A stretch of 64,000 nucleotides of DNA from Gadus chalcogrammus (lineage: Eukaryota; Chordata; Actinopteri; Gadiformes; Gadidae). Below the pieces are notes generated by a model. The model did no database searches. It saw only the letters and a list, made by a program, of their open reading frames with translations, and was not told where the DNA came from. The DNA is taken from assembly GCF_026213295.1 (NCBI RefSeq), contig NC_079412.1:16232514-16296513 (forward strand), in the 5' to 3' direction. Shown here piece by piece: positions 24,171 to 37,499 of this stretch (positions are counted from its first letter, which is position 1; every line of letters begins with the position of its first letter). The position numbers and the translations under genes were made by a program.

Positions 24171-25416
24171 GGACCCTATCTTGCATCCGGCGCAATTGAC
24201 TTAATCACTGGCGCATGTGTCGTTGCTAGTTTGCAACTGGCGCAGAGCTTTCTTTTCCCTCCTGCGCCACCCGTCGGTAAATTAGGGAATGATCTTGCGC
24301 CCCAAGGGGCGGCTCGGCGAAAGAGGGAGGAGTGTTCTGGCGCAAACGTTCCCTGGAGCTATCTTGCAGTTTCAGAAACCACTTGCGCCACAAACCAGGA
24401 AATACCTGGTTTAAAGTCTGTGGCGTTGTTCAGATGCTATTTTAAGGGCGCATGCATGATGTTGCTTGTGCACCTCGCACATACACTTTGCTTCTCTCAT
24501 CTACCTAGCCACACATTCTTGGTAAATTATTTGGGAAAGAACAGCTGATACAGCGGTAATAAGTTGTACTTTTAAATCGATGCATCTGCAAACATCGTAC
24601 AGCAAACACATATTTTCTTGACACAGACATTGTGTACATGCCCATAACTTTTTGGATTGATGAGTATTTGATCGTGAGAAAACATTGTTTTACCGCGAGT
24701 GAGTGTTAAAAAGAATGAATGAATGCGGGCGCGCGTGTGTGTATGTGTAACACACACACGCGCGCGGGCGCATGTGTGTGCGTCCATCTGTTTAAACACA
24801 CGCAAACTAAACACGTAATGCATAATACAGTCCATGGCAATGCATATTAACGGGGGGACACATGCATATTAGGAACACAAGTTTATAACGATAATGCATA
24901 CAATACTGATAAGAAACAGTGTTTATAATGTATTGCGTATATCATTAAATAGAACCGCAATTACCGCATATGTTAAATCATATACGTTTTCTTTGCCGAA
25001 ATTTATTTGAGGACTCAGTATTTCTGAAGTTGTGGAAGAAAACCTTATTCCATGCGTGAATTAGGCCATATTATTTGGCCATAAACTGAGCCATTTGAAG
25101 TTTGAAATTCATGTGCATCTCTCTCATCGGAGATTGCAGACGCACTGTCAAAACATCAACTCGTCAGATTCAAATGCACTCATGGCTCTTAAAGGGGATG
25201 GGAGCTGGCACTCTCATTGGTTTATTGCACGTTACGCCCAAACCACACCTACGGGTAACTAGAATATTTCAGACCAACCCTTTTAGATATGCGCCGGGCG
25301 CAAGAGTCATTTTTCGCGCCGGTAAACTAGCGACATCGCCGTAGAACCGCCCACAAAGCTACTTGCGCTTGGCGCTTCTCACTTGTGGACCGTTTCAGAC
25401 CGTTAAAATAGGGCCC
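24171..25416. mobile_element. Non-autonomous DNA transposon with GGRCCCTAT termini (~1.25 kb)
   Basis: The left end GGACCCTATCTTGCATCC and the right end AAAATAGGGCCC are inverted complements. The GGCGCAA-type words just inside both ends are characteristic of an abundant teleost repeat family, from memory of the family and not from a search. There is no transposase-like ORF. It contains the GC/GT palindrome at 24729-24765. Confidence 0.65.
24729..24765. repeat. Inverted repeat of alternating purine-pyrimidine DNA
   Basis: The 14-bp arm GCGCGCGTGTGTGT (24729-24742) is followed after 9 nt by its exact complement (24752-24765). Both arms alternate purine and pyrimidine, so the site could form a cruciform or Z-DNA. 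Confidence 0.9.
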
Positions 25417-26120
25417 ATAGAGTTTGGTGTGTTATCGCAACAATGTTTAATTGAGGTGGCCACTAGAGTTGAGGTTGCAGATTGCAGATTGCAACAACCT
25501 GAATCAACTCTCCCCTCCCTTTCCACAACTAAGATGGACTGTACTAGCCTGTATTATGTAAGGTGCAAGTAGGTACTTCCAAAATTATGTAATCGCCTAC
25601 GACAGCAGCAAGTAGCCAAGTGATGAGAATCTTTGATCGATTTATGAAATTCCTATACAACATCGACTATGATAATGCTCCTACACAACCACAGTAGGCC
25701 TACTAAAAGATAATCACAAATGGGTCTTAGTCATGGGGATAGCACGCCACACTCCTAAAACTATAAGCCCATTCCTTTGGTTCTATCTCAAGCTGTTTGT
25801 CCGTTCTTGGCTACTGTAGAATCATGGTGATACGACATAGCGGCCTCCGTGAAAGAGGAACCTCTCCCCATGTAGAACATACTGTGGCGAATATCAAAAA
25901 GCAGAGGCGTGATATTCTTTCTGTGACCTTATTGTAACTTTCCAAGAGTACAGCAAGACCTAACTTAACCGAGAGCTTAACATTTACTAACCTTCACTAA
26001 CTCTCTTCACTCACTGTCTTCCTGTCTTCTTAACCGTCTTCAACTGTCCTCTTAAAGCAAAGCATGATGGGAACACATCAGCAACCAATAGCATGTTTTA
26101 ATGGTATAAAACAACACAAC
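25417..26120. other. Intergenic between transposon relics
   Basis: No gene was recognised. A CTCCGTGAAAGAGGAACC-like word near 25850 recurs near 37416, so part of this is dispersed repeat. Confidence 0.55.
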
Positions 26121-28835
26121 AAACATAGCCCCGGCGCTACATTGCCCCCCCCACCAGTTCGCTTGTCCTCAGCCGACAACACAGTCCTGATAGCAACGGG
26201 GAGGCCGCCACCGCCGCCTGTGAGCCCGTGGTGTCGCATGCCCAACCCCCCACTGTCTGTTTGAGTCTGAGGACTTGTCGGTGTGAGTGCTGGGTGGGCT
26301 GGGTGTGTCGGGACATCCAGCCGCCCGGAGCCGGTAGGGTGCCAACGGTCTCTGTGTAACACCACCACCCGTCCACGGACACACGATAAACAACATCGGA
26401 AAGCTGTTCCAGCACCTCACAGGGCCCCACCCACTGTGGTCAGTTTGGGAGAGACCCCCTTTTTCAGGGATGGATTGTAGACCCACACCTTCTCCCCAGG
26501 CACAAAGGAGCGGCCCTGGCAACGGAGGTCATACCCCCGCTTTTGCCACATTTTTTACCGAAGGCTATGTCCACAGGCGTCCGCAGCTGCCTTCCAAACA
26601 TAAGTGTGGCTGGTGTGCACCCCGTGCCCACAGGACATGGGGTAGGTGGCGGTCCCAGTCTCGCTGGTGTCGTGAGGTGACGATAGCCAGTCGCGTGGCA
26701 AGCGTCCGGTTGAACCTCTCCACTAGCATGTCGCTCTGGGGGTGGAGGGGCGTCGTCCTGGTCTTGCTTACCCCCATGCGTTTGCACACCTCAGCAAAGA
26801 TTTGAGCCTCAAAGTTCCGCCCATGACCGCTGGGCAGTTCCTGAGGTGCCCCGAAATAGTGAAATAGTGAAACTATTTAATTGAAATAGTGAAATAGTAA
26901 ATTGCCACGAGGACGTAGCAGTTCCCGCTATCTGTGGTGGGGAATGGGCCCAGGATGTCCACCCCAACCCGCTCCATGGGGGCCCCCGTATGGTATTGCT
27001 TGTTGAGGGTCTTGGCCACCCCATAGTGTCCTGCCCCCACCGAACCGTGGATCGCATGTAGCACCCATTGGCGCCAGTGCATGGGCACTAGTAATTGCCA
27101 CATATCTCTCCCCCAGACTGGTGCACGCCAGACCCTGTAGAGTAGTCCATCCCACCGTGCCAAGGTGGCCCACTCGGAGAAGTAGGTCTTGGTTTCCACG
27201 GACAAGGCAGGGACAGCTTGCTGGGAGGGGGTGTGCCTGGTTGTCAACCCACTGTCCCACCCTGGCCAGTGTGGGGTCACTGTCCTGTGCTGCCTGGCAC
27301 TCCTGGTCTTCCATGGCAGTCAGCCAACCTTCATCTGGCCCGACCAGTCCTGTGGCAGCTACCTGGAGAGTAGCTCCATCTCACTCCTCTTGGCGTTCAC
27401 AGTGTCTGCAGTCCTCACAGGGGCGTCGGGACAGGGCATCTGCATTGCTGTGCAGACGCCCAGCTCGGTGTTGGATCTCAAAATCGTAGTCCTGCGGGGC
27501 CTCGATCCACCGGGCCACCTGACCCTCAGGCTCCTTGATGCTGAGCAACCAGGTCAGGGAAGCGCGGTCCGTCTGCAGGAGGAACCACTGGCCGTAGAGG
27601 TAGGGGCGAAAGTGTCTGAACGCCTCAACCACTGCCAGGAGCTCACGTCGGGTGAGGCAGTAGTTGTGCTCGGGGCAAGACAAGGAGCGACTGTAGTAAG
27701 CCATCACCCTCTCGTCCCCTGCTCTCTCCTGCGACAGGACTGCCCCCAGTCCCACGTCACTAGCATCAGTGTCGACTATGAAGCTGCGGCCAGGGTCAGG
27801 AAGGGCCAGGATGGTTGCGGTTGTCAGAGTAGCACGGAGCTGGGCAAAGGCGGCTGCACAGTCGTACTCCCAGCTGAACTCCCTCCCTTTGTCCGTGAGA
27901 CGGTGTAGAGGGGTGGCCATTGGTGCGAAGTCGCGGACGAACCGTCGATAGTATGAGGCGAGCCCCAGGAAGCTGCGCACCTCACTGACATTTCGGGGGA
28001 TGGGCCAGTTCCTTACCGCCTCCACTATGGCAGCCACGCTGCCATAGTAGCCACGCCTTCTGGCCACAGTTCATGGCCCAGGAACCTGGTCTCGCGCTGC
28101 AGCAGGTTGCACTTTTTGGGGTGTAGACGCAGGCCTGCGCCCTGAATGGCTTGGAAGACCTGGCGGAGGTTCTCCAGAGCCAGCTTGAAGTCCTTGGCAT
28201 GGACCAGAAGGTAATCAACGTAGACCTCGCACTGTTTTCTGTGAACGTGAGCCAGAACCCTCTCCATAAGTCTGTCAAACGTGGCGGGAGCATTGAAGAG
28301 AACCTGGCTCTGCTGAGCATCGAGTCCTTCGCTGCTCCGCTAGTATACTTCCTGGATAGCATTGTCATCATCTGAAGATGGGGGCTGGGGAGTCTTAGCC
28401 CCCACGGAGGTCGCTGTTGTCGTAGACGGACAAGGCGGCGGAGACGGAGGTGGTGCAGCGCCTGGTGGACACAGCTGGGCTTGTGTACACCCTACCTTCC
28501 CCCCTTGACGGCGCTGGAGGGTCAGCGTCTCCATGCCGAGGTGAATGGCGTTCCTCGACACATCCACATAGTCTAGTCGCTCGGTGGGCGTTAGGTCGAG
28601 CAACACCTGCAGCGCCTTCCCCTCCAGTGCTAGAGCAACGTGGGCAGCAACTTGGTTGCTCCAATTTTTATTCACTGCAGCCAGCCCAACTTGCGCTAGG
28701 TACGGCTCCAGGGTTGTGATGCCGGCGTATCGTGGGAGCTTGAAGGTGGTCCGTGGGCTAGCGATGGGAATGCCAGCAGCAGCAGCCGGCGGAGAGGCGG
28801 TCAGCGGCGCCCTACAATACTTCAGAATGTAATGT
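26121..28835 (-). mobile_element. Degenerate Gypsy-type retrotransposon (gag-RT-RNase H-integrase)
   Basis: Read on the minus strand from right to left. A gag N-terminal segment lies at ~28675-28340. The reverse transcriptase palm and connection follow at ~28300-27900, with YVDY where the catalytic box normally has two aspartates. RNase H spans ~27850-27450 (DTDAS, a TRRELLAVVEAF helix, SNADALSR). Integrase pieces spread over several frames run down to ~26480, including an HPQSD...ERFNRTLA block. Protease and the RT fingers are missing because gag runs straight into mid-RT, so there is an internal deletion. Many frameshifts are present. The copy is dead. No flanking LTR pair was found by eye. 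Confidence 0.85.
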
Positions 28836-28879
28836 TTGCAAATGGGCTATCACAGCCAACCTAGTGGTTCTACATGTTA

Positions 28880-30491
28880 TATTCTTGTCTAATAGGAGTG
28901 TTGGAAAAATAACAGAGGAAAGCTAGCGATTTGTCTTCCCATGACAAAGCTGCTCAGATTGTTTCTTTGTTGTCCGGTGTTGCCTTAATGTATGGTTGTG
29001 TTTAAACAGAAAGTTCTGCAGTGTCATCATCAAATTTATTTGAACTTGTAGTGTGAACAGTACAGCTATCTGATGACTTGGTTGTGTAGCGTGACCAAGC
29101 TATAACTGTTATCGTCAGGCGTGACCGAGCCAGCACCTAGTAGCCATAGCAACCTTCAGGTACATTTGAACAGTTGAGTAATTCTTTGTTTATTAATACA
29201 TATTTATTGTTTTATTTTTGTTCTAACATATTTTTAGATTGAAGAACATAGAGGAAGGATACATTCATAAAATATTAGTTTTAAAAATATTACTTTGGCG
29301 TATCAAGGAGCCACAGGGGAGGGGTATCCAGCTCAAGAACCTCCGGCTCCTGACCCCTGCAGTAGTACAATACCATTGTTAAACCTCCGATCATAAAATA
29401 ACGTTTTCTTTTATATAACATATTAAACATTTTAGGTTGAATGATAAATAAAGGAAGGAAGCTCTGTGAGGATCCGTGGTCTGTCTGAGCTGCTCTGAGG
29501 CTGGATCTTTGCAAATGTGATGAACACAGAACTGTAAATACAACTTCATAAGATCAGATAAGATAAGATAGAACTGTATTGATCCCCAGGCAGGGACATT
29601 TGGCTGTTTACAAAAGAAGAATGACGTGCAAAATGAAAGGGAGGAAAAATCACAGGAAGTGCAAAATGAGCTGTATTCCAAGCGTATGGGTTTATGTATT
29701 TAAAGTGTCCAAAGTCGGTCAATTAAACTAAATGTTTTTATGTGAAGTAGAAGAGGGTCTAATGAAATGGTGGGGGTGGCAGGGGAATAGGCATGTATTG
29801 CATTGCCACAGCATTTAGTTTTGATGCCTTTAACAAAAACCTTCTATTTACAGAAAGAAAAAAAATCATTTAAGAAATTATTGGTGGATATGTTCCACTC
29901 TTAAGAAACTTTATAGTTCAATAGTTTTGAAACTGAGCTAATCTGTAATTACAGAAGTTACACCAAGGTTTAATGAAACACGTTGTCATTAGAGTACATT
30001 CTGCCATTGGAAAAGGATGCCGCAACCATTTTTGAAGAAACATCTCATTACATCGGTTAGTTTTCCACTTTGGTTTGCAGAGATATCCTATTCATTTTGA
30101 AAATATGTATTCTAAGTAATACATTTAAATTTTTCACATAAAAATATACTTTTTCTGATTTTAACTCATCATAATTTCACGATTAATTACGATAACAAAA
30201 TACATGACTTCCAACATAATAAAACCCAACATTCGAATGCTCCTATGCTTCCAAAACAGAGGCTATGTTGGTCAAGCCCTATATCTGACTATTATTCGGT
30301 TTATAGATAGCACTATAAGGGACCCCCGGCTTTTCTATGATGACTCACGGTCTTACTAAATAGTTTTACATATGTACAAATGTTTTAAAGACCAGCAAAA
30401 CACTGTAAATCTACGACCTTGTTGAAAGATCCTACATTTCCTGCTCTGTCACTCAGGTTTAATCATGATGTAGGAGTAGCCTGGCCAGATT
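28880..30491. repeat. 3' flank of copy C, duplicated at copies D and E
   Basis: This AT-rich stretch is repeated with high similarity downstream of copy D (~37500-38957) and in part near copy E (~43250-43560). Shared landmarks are a CTTTGGCGTATCAAGG word, the CCTCCGGCTCCTGACCCCTG word, a run ending in TATTGATCCC like retroelement tails, and the 3' UTR just before the stop. It marks the 3' end of the duplicated unit. It contains no gene. Confidence 0.75.
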
Positions 30492-32877
<2,386 letters not shown>

Positions 32878-33065
32878 GTCGGCAGCCTAGTTTTGCTTCT
32901 CCTGAAGGTCTTAGTCCACTTGTTTTCTTCCTCTGCGTTCGATGGGTTTTGTTGCTGGAATCCCTTACTTTCCCCCACTTGGATTAGGTAACATTCGATG
33001 ACCTAAACCATGAGTTCGCAGAGGTGGGCAGAGCCTATTGCATTATCACCCTATCAATGTTTGAC
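32878..33065 (-). promoter_or_regulatory. 5' leader and promoter-proximal block of copy C
   Basis: Matches the blocks of copies A and B, including the TAATGCAATAGGCTCTGCCC word near 33025-33045 on the minus strand. Confidence 0.5.
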
Positions 33066-33460
33066 CTAACTTTCTGAACATAATACTATGACTGTAATGT
33101 CGCTTATCATTTACTTTTATTATTTACTTACTGTATCTCATTCTCTGAATAGGTCTGACATGAATGATATGTACACCAAGGGAGCCAGGCTTTTGCTATT
33201 AAGTCAACGTGGCCTCCACTCTGCTCCAATCAACTGAGCTGGGCTATATCGCACCCTCACTACTGGGCTGAGGCGTGCTGGGTCCGGTAGAAAAGCGCCA
33301 TAAACAACAGAATTAGTTGGGGGGAATTAAGCACATAAATAGGTCATTTCGCGAAAATTCATCTAAAAGCGTCAAATTTGGCACAGATGTAGTTCAGGTC
33401 ATACTGAAATGATTTAGCTAGGGCGCCGGAGCCAGCGACCCTCAGGGCCAAGATGGCGGT

Positions 33461-33926
33461 CAAATCCAATATGGCCGCTGCCTGAAAAGGGTTCAGACTT
33501 TAGCTTTTGAACCACATGAGCTACAAATACAAACTTGATGTATTTTTTAGCTTAATTGATCATGGGAAACACATAGGAATGTTTATATTTATGATCCAGA
33601 ATATTCTTTGACCCCTTAATCCTCCAAATCCAATATGGCCGCCACCTGAAAAGGGAATCGGCTGCATATTTTGAACCCGATGAGATACAAATGTAAGGTT
33701 GATATATATTTTACCTTTTCTGGCTACGGGAAACACAAAACAATAATTATTTATATTTATGATTGGTTATATGTGGACCCCAAATCCAATCTGGCTCCTA
33801 TATGAAAAAGGGTTATGACTACAAATTTTGAAACAAATAAGCTACAGATGAAAACTTGATGTCTATTTAATTTTATTCACCATGACACACACAGGAATGC
33901 TTGCATTTGTGATTGCCTATGTTTAG
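33461..33926. repeat. Three diverged ~160-bp tandem units containing ATATGGCCGC
   Basis: Units begin at 33461, 33625 and 33781, each with CAAATCCAAT followed by an ATGGCCGC-like word, TGAAAAGGG, a TTTTGAA word and a TTTATGAT-like end. The units are 164 and 156 bp apart. A CCAAGATGGCGG word just before unit 1, and AATATGGCCGC within units 1 and 2, resemble YY1-type sites. The array ends where the nuclease-like fragment begins. Confidence 0.75.
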
Positions 33927-34850
33927 ACCCCACATTTGCCTTTACAAGAGAACAAGAAAGAAGCTGTACTCTCCAGCAGACCAGGGTATGACACGTCTGC
34001 CCTTCAGCCTTGTAATCATACAGAAGCAGATACAAGATTATTCCTGCATCTTGCACATGCTGGGGCCGATGGCCATAAAAAGGCATTTGTCCGGACTGTT
34101 GACAGCAATGTTGTCATCCTTGCCATCCGCTTCTTCAACACAATCGGCCTCACAGAGCTCTGGATCGGCTTTGCAGGTGGAAAAAGCTATGGGGACATTC
34201 CTGCTCATGAAATCAGCAAGCATCTTGGTCCCCAGAAGTCACTGGCCTTTCGACTCTTCCACACTTTAACAGGCTGTGACACAACCTCAACATTCCTGGG
34301 CCATGGGAAAAAGAGTGCATGGACAGCTTGGGAGGCAACACCAGATCTCACAGAATCCCTGGTTACCCTCACCTCCGACCCTGAACAGATCAACAATGAT
34401 GTCCATGTCCAAAGACTGGAGCGTATGGTTGTCATCATGTACAGCAAGAGCTGTGGTTCCAGCCGCGTAGATGAAGCTAGACATCACCTTTTCTCGAATG
34501 GTACCAAGTCTCTCGGAACCTGCCTCCCACCCAAGCTGGGTGGGAGTTCAATGCATGGGGATGGTATCGGGACTCTACGAGCAAGACTTGGGAAACGTAC
34601 TAATCTCGGAGACGCCAGTAAAGCCTGCACCATTCTCCTCTACTGTGGCTGCAAGAAAGCAGGCACTGCAAGTGCTGTAAAGCCCGAGTTCGTTGCACTT
34701 CTATATGTGCATGTGAGGGTGCTTGTACAAACAATGATGGTAGAGACGATGAGTGATCCGGTGAATGTGAGTGATAATGTCAATTCATGTAAGAGACCAT
34801 CAGAATTCACTGTTGTTTTTCATGTTATTGCTGTTTTTTTGTTATGCTAA
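33927..34850 (+). pseudogene. 5'-truncated PIN/FEN-like nuclease fragment with frameshifted Cys-rich tail
   Basis: An open frame of ~305 codons without an initiator ATG at its left end; a TAG lies just upstream at 33924. It contains HTEADTRLFLHLAHA, VRTVDSNVVILAI and LTGCDTTSTFLGHGK. This spacing of acidic residues recalls the FEN/PIN nuclease core (EAD helix, T-D-x-D strand, G-x-D loop) and a large, repetitive, undescribed family in invertebrates and fish. Near 34650 the frame reads CGCKK and then loses cysteines. A different frame just downstream gives CKCCKARVRC and CTSICACEGAC, so a frameshift has cut off a cysteine-rich C-terminus. The family may be transposon-borne. The function is inferred from motifs only. 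Confidence 0.6.
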
Positions 34851-35124
34851 ACAAACCTTTCAGAGTTTTGGACAAATGTACTATATTATTCTTTTAACAA
34901 TTTGACATAATATGGATATTGCCTTGCAATAATAGATGTGCCTTATTCTTTCATATATGATTAAACTTTGAATGTATTCACCTGTGTTACACTGAAAGCA
35001 TTTCACTTTTAAAAGGATATTAATCAAGGTTACAGACTTACACAAGCATAAATGAAAATATGCCAATGGACTACCTGTGGTCAATGAACATAAAATAGAA
35101 ACCACATCATAATTTGTAGCGCAT
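34851..35124. other. AT-rich spacer
   Basis: No gene was seen between the nuclease-like fragment and the BEL/Pao segment. Confidence 0.6.
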
Positions 35125-36506
35125 TTGGTTAAAAATTTGAACCAAATATGGCCGCTGCCTTTTTCGGGCAATGGCCATATTGAATTTAGAGACCTCCTTG
35201 AGGAGCTTTGCGCTCTGCAGAAAGGTGAAAAGATCAAGAGAAGTAGTTCTATCATGAAACTGGATCCCTTCCTCCAAGATGGGGTTCTCCGGGTTGGTGG
35301 AAGATAGCACCGGGCAGCCTTGCCAGAACACACAAAGCATCCAGCTATCCTGGCCAAGGATCACCACATCACGACCCTGATCATCAGGAACGCTCATGAG
35401 GAAATCAGACATGCATGGAGAAACCATACCCTTGCTCAGCTGAGACAAAGGGTCTGGATACGCAAAGGAAATGCAGCGGTGATAAGTGTGCTTTCAAAGT
35501 GTGTGAAATGCCGGAAGTGTCAAGCTGCTGTGAGTGAACAGAAGATGGCGAATCTACCACCTGATCGTCTACTGCCTGACCATCCACCGTTCACTAACGT
35601 CTGTGGAGACTCTTTCGGCCCCTTTGAAGCAAAGCGTGGACGTGTGCAAGTCAAGCGTTATTGAGTCTTGTTTACTTGCCTTACAGTCACAGCAGTCCAC
35701 ATAGAAATCTCGCACTCTCTCGACATTGCCTTGTGTATAAATGCAGTGAGACATTTCATAGCCAGAAGAGGACAAGTGGAGGTTATGAGATCCGATAATG
35801 GAATGAACCTGGTAGCTACAGAACACGAGATCCGCCAGGCAATGAAAGAATGGAACCAGTCCCAGATCTCTGAGGCTCTACTGCAAAGGGGAGTCACTTG
35901 GATCTTCAACCCGCCTGCCGGGTCGCAACACGGTGGTATCTGGGAGCGACAGTTAAGAACAGTCCGGAAGATACTTACCAACCTTCTGAAGCTCCAGTCA
36001 CTGGATGATGAACGTCTGCAAACTGTGATGTGTGAAGTAGAAGCAGTGATCAACAGCAGACCCCTTACCAAGTCATCTGATGATGTGGACGACCTCGAGC
36101 CACTGACGCCGAATCATCTTCTCCTGCTCAAGGGAAAACCAGCACTCCCTCCAGGTGTGTTTCAGAAGAAGGATCTATATTCAAAACGAAGATGGAGGCA
36201 GGTGCAGTATATCTCTGACATCTTCTGGAAGCGCTGGTCCAGAGAATACTTGCCCCTACTGCAAGAAAGGCAGAAGTGGCTGGAGAAGAGGAGAAATGTG
36301 AAAGAGGGAGACATCGTACTAATCGTGGACGAGAGGGCTCCAAGAGGAGCCCTCTCGTCTGGTTGATGGGAAAAGTTGAGAAGACAATTCCCGATGCCAA
36401 AGGGTTTGTCCGTCAGGTCCTTGTCAAAACAAAGACCAGCACCTTAGAGAGACCCATAGATAAGTTGTGTCTCCTGCTCGAGATGGAAGAATCTCATGGA
36501 CAATAA
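35125..36506 (+). mobile_element. BEL/Pao-type integrase segment, lightly damaged
   Basis: One frame runs from 35125 to ~36340 with only two nonsense codons (TAG at 35305, TGA at 35662). In order it has an HHCC zinc-binding module (paired His, then CVKCRKC) at ~35340-35525, a DDE-type integrase core with a VRHFIARRG...RSDNG block and an HGGIWERQ block, and the Trp-rich C-terminal domain typical of BEL/Pao. A frameshift near 36345 moves the last ~50 codons (to HGQ, stop at 36504-36506) into another frame. No gag, protease or RT is attached, so it is a 5'-deleted fragment. The few lesions suggest a fairly young insertion. Confidence 0.85.
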
Positions 36507-37113
36507 AGGACATTATTATCTAGGACTTTATTATTTTCATAGTTGCCTATCTTGTGGGCTTCAACTAGATTGGTCGAGGTTGTTTATGTTGTTTTAGACA
36601 TATGAAAGAGGACAGAAGGAAATTAGAAAATGCAAAATTATTCTTTAGTTTTAGTTAGTTAATTGTCATCCCCATGATGAGCAATTAGGGGCCGGAATTG
36701 TTAGTGCAATTTTTCCATATTGTAATTTAGACTTAGATATTATTAGGATTTAGATATTATATATTTAGATTATTATTTAGTGATTGTTTATTAGATTGAT
36801 TAACTAATTGTTTTGCATAGTTTTGCATTTTAGTTTAATAACTGTCGAGTGTACTTGTTTTCATTACTTATAATTATTAGAGATGCATAGGACATTGGTT
36901 GCTATAGAGGGCGCTGTTAAACTGTAGCACTTAGGAAAAGTAAGGCCCAATCTCAATACTTCCCCTTACCCCTTATCTTCCCCCTTACCCTTGAAGTTGC
37001 GCGTTCATGTGAGAGCTAGTGGTGTCTCAATACCCAATTTGATCAAGATTAAGGGATAAGATTGAGTGTTATGTACCCCTTATTTTTAAGATGATTTGAG
37101 AGCTCACTTGGGC
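36507..37113. other. Intergenic; CCCTTACCCC-rich repeat at its right end
   Basis: No gene was seen. From ~36945 the sequence has CCCAATCTCAATACTTCCCC and CCTTACCCCTTATC words, related to the arms of the following palindrome and to short stretches near 52590-52680 and 54415. This suggests a dispersed foldback or MITE family. Confidence 0.55.
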
Positions 37114-37221
37114 CGAATCTCGATTCTTCCCCTTGCCCCTTTTGCTTTGTCTTTGTCTTTGTCTTGGTTAAGACAAAGACAAAGACAAAGCAAAAGGGGC
37201 AAGGGGAAGAATCGAGATTCG
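37114..37221. repeat. Perfect palindrome: 52-bp arms, 4-nt loop
   Basis: The left arm 37114-37165 and the right arm 37170-37221 are exact complements, separated by GGTT. Each arm contains a three-unit TTTGTC series and a CCCCTTGCCCC word. The pairing stops abruptly at both outer ends. It would fold as a hairpin in RNA or a cruciform in DNA. It is probably the core of a foldback element. Confidence 0.97.
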
Positions 37222-37499
37222 AAAACTGTGTGTTTTGTGTCATTTTGTGGCTTTCAGTAAAGACGAGCAAACGCACAATTTTTCTACCGTCGTTTCAACA
37301 GTAAACACGCGTAGACCTCGTTCTTTCTGTCAAAGAGTGGTTAATCGACTGAATATGTTTAGAGCGATTTACGAATGCACTACAAGGGAGTTTTAGCCAC
37401 TACGGACATGGTGGCGTCCGTGAAAGAGGAACCCCTCCCTGACCCCTCCCCATGTAGACTATACTTAAGAGTGTAATGTCACGTAATGTGAATATGTAT

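Noticed and set aside
27189..27908. 239-codon plus-strand frame
   Set aside because: It is the antisense shadow of the Gypsy RT/RNase H region, which has clear motifs on the minus strand.
28880..30491. Additional degraded sulfotransferase upstream of copy C
   Set aside because: The similarity with the copy D flank is confined to 3' UTR and non-coding sequence. No exon-like block was found there.
34205..34447. Minus-strand open frames under the nuclease-like fragment
   Set aside because: They are shadows without motifs; the plus strand carries the recognisable acidic motifs.
37114..37221. tRNA, microRNA or terminator reading of the hairpin
   Set aside because: There is no tRNA arms or anticodon pattern, the duplex is far longer and more perfect than a pre-miRNA, and bacterial-type terminators do not apply. 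It was kept as a foldback repeat instead.
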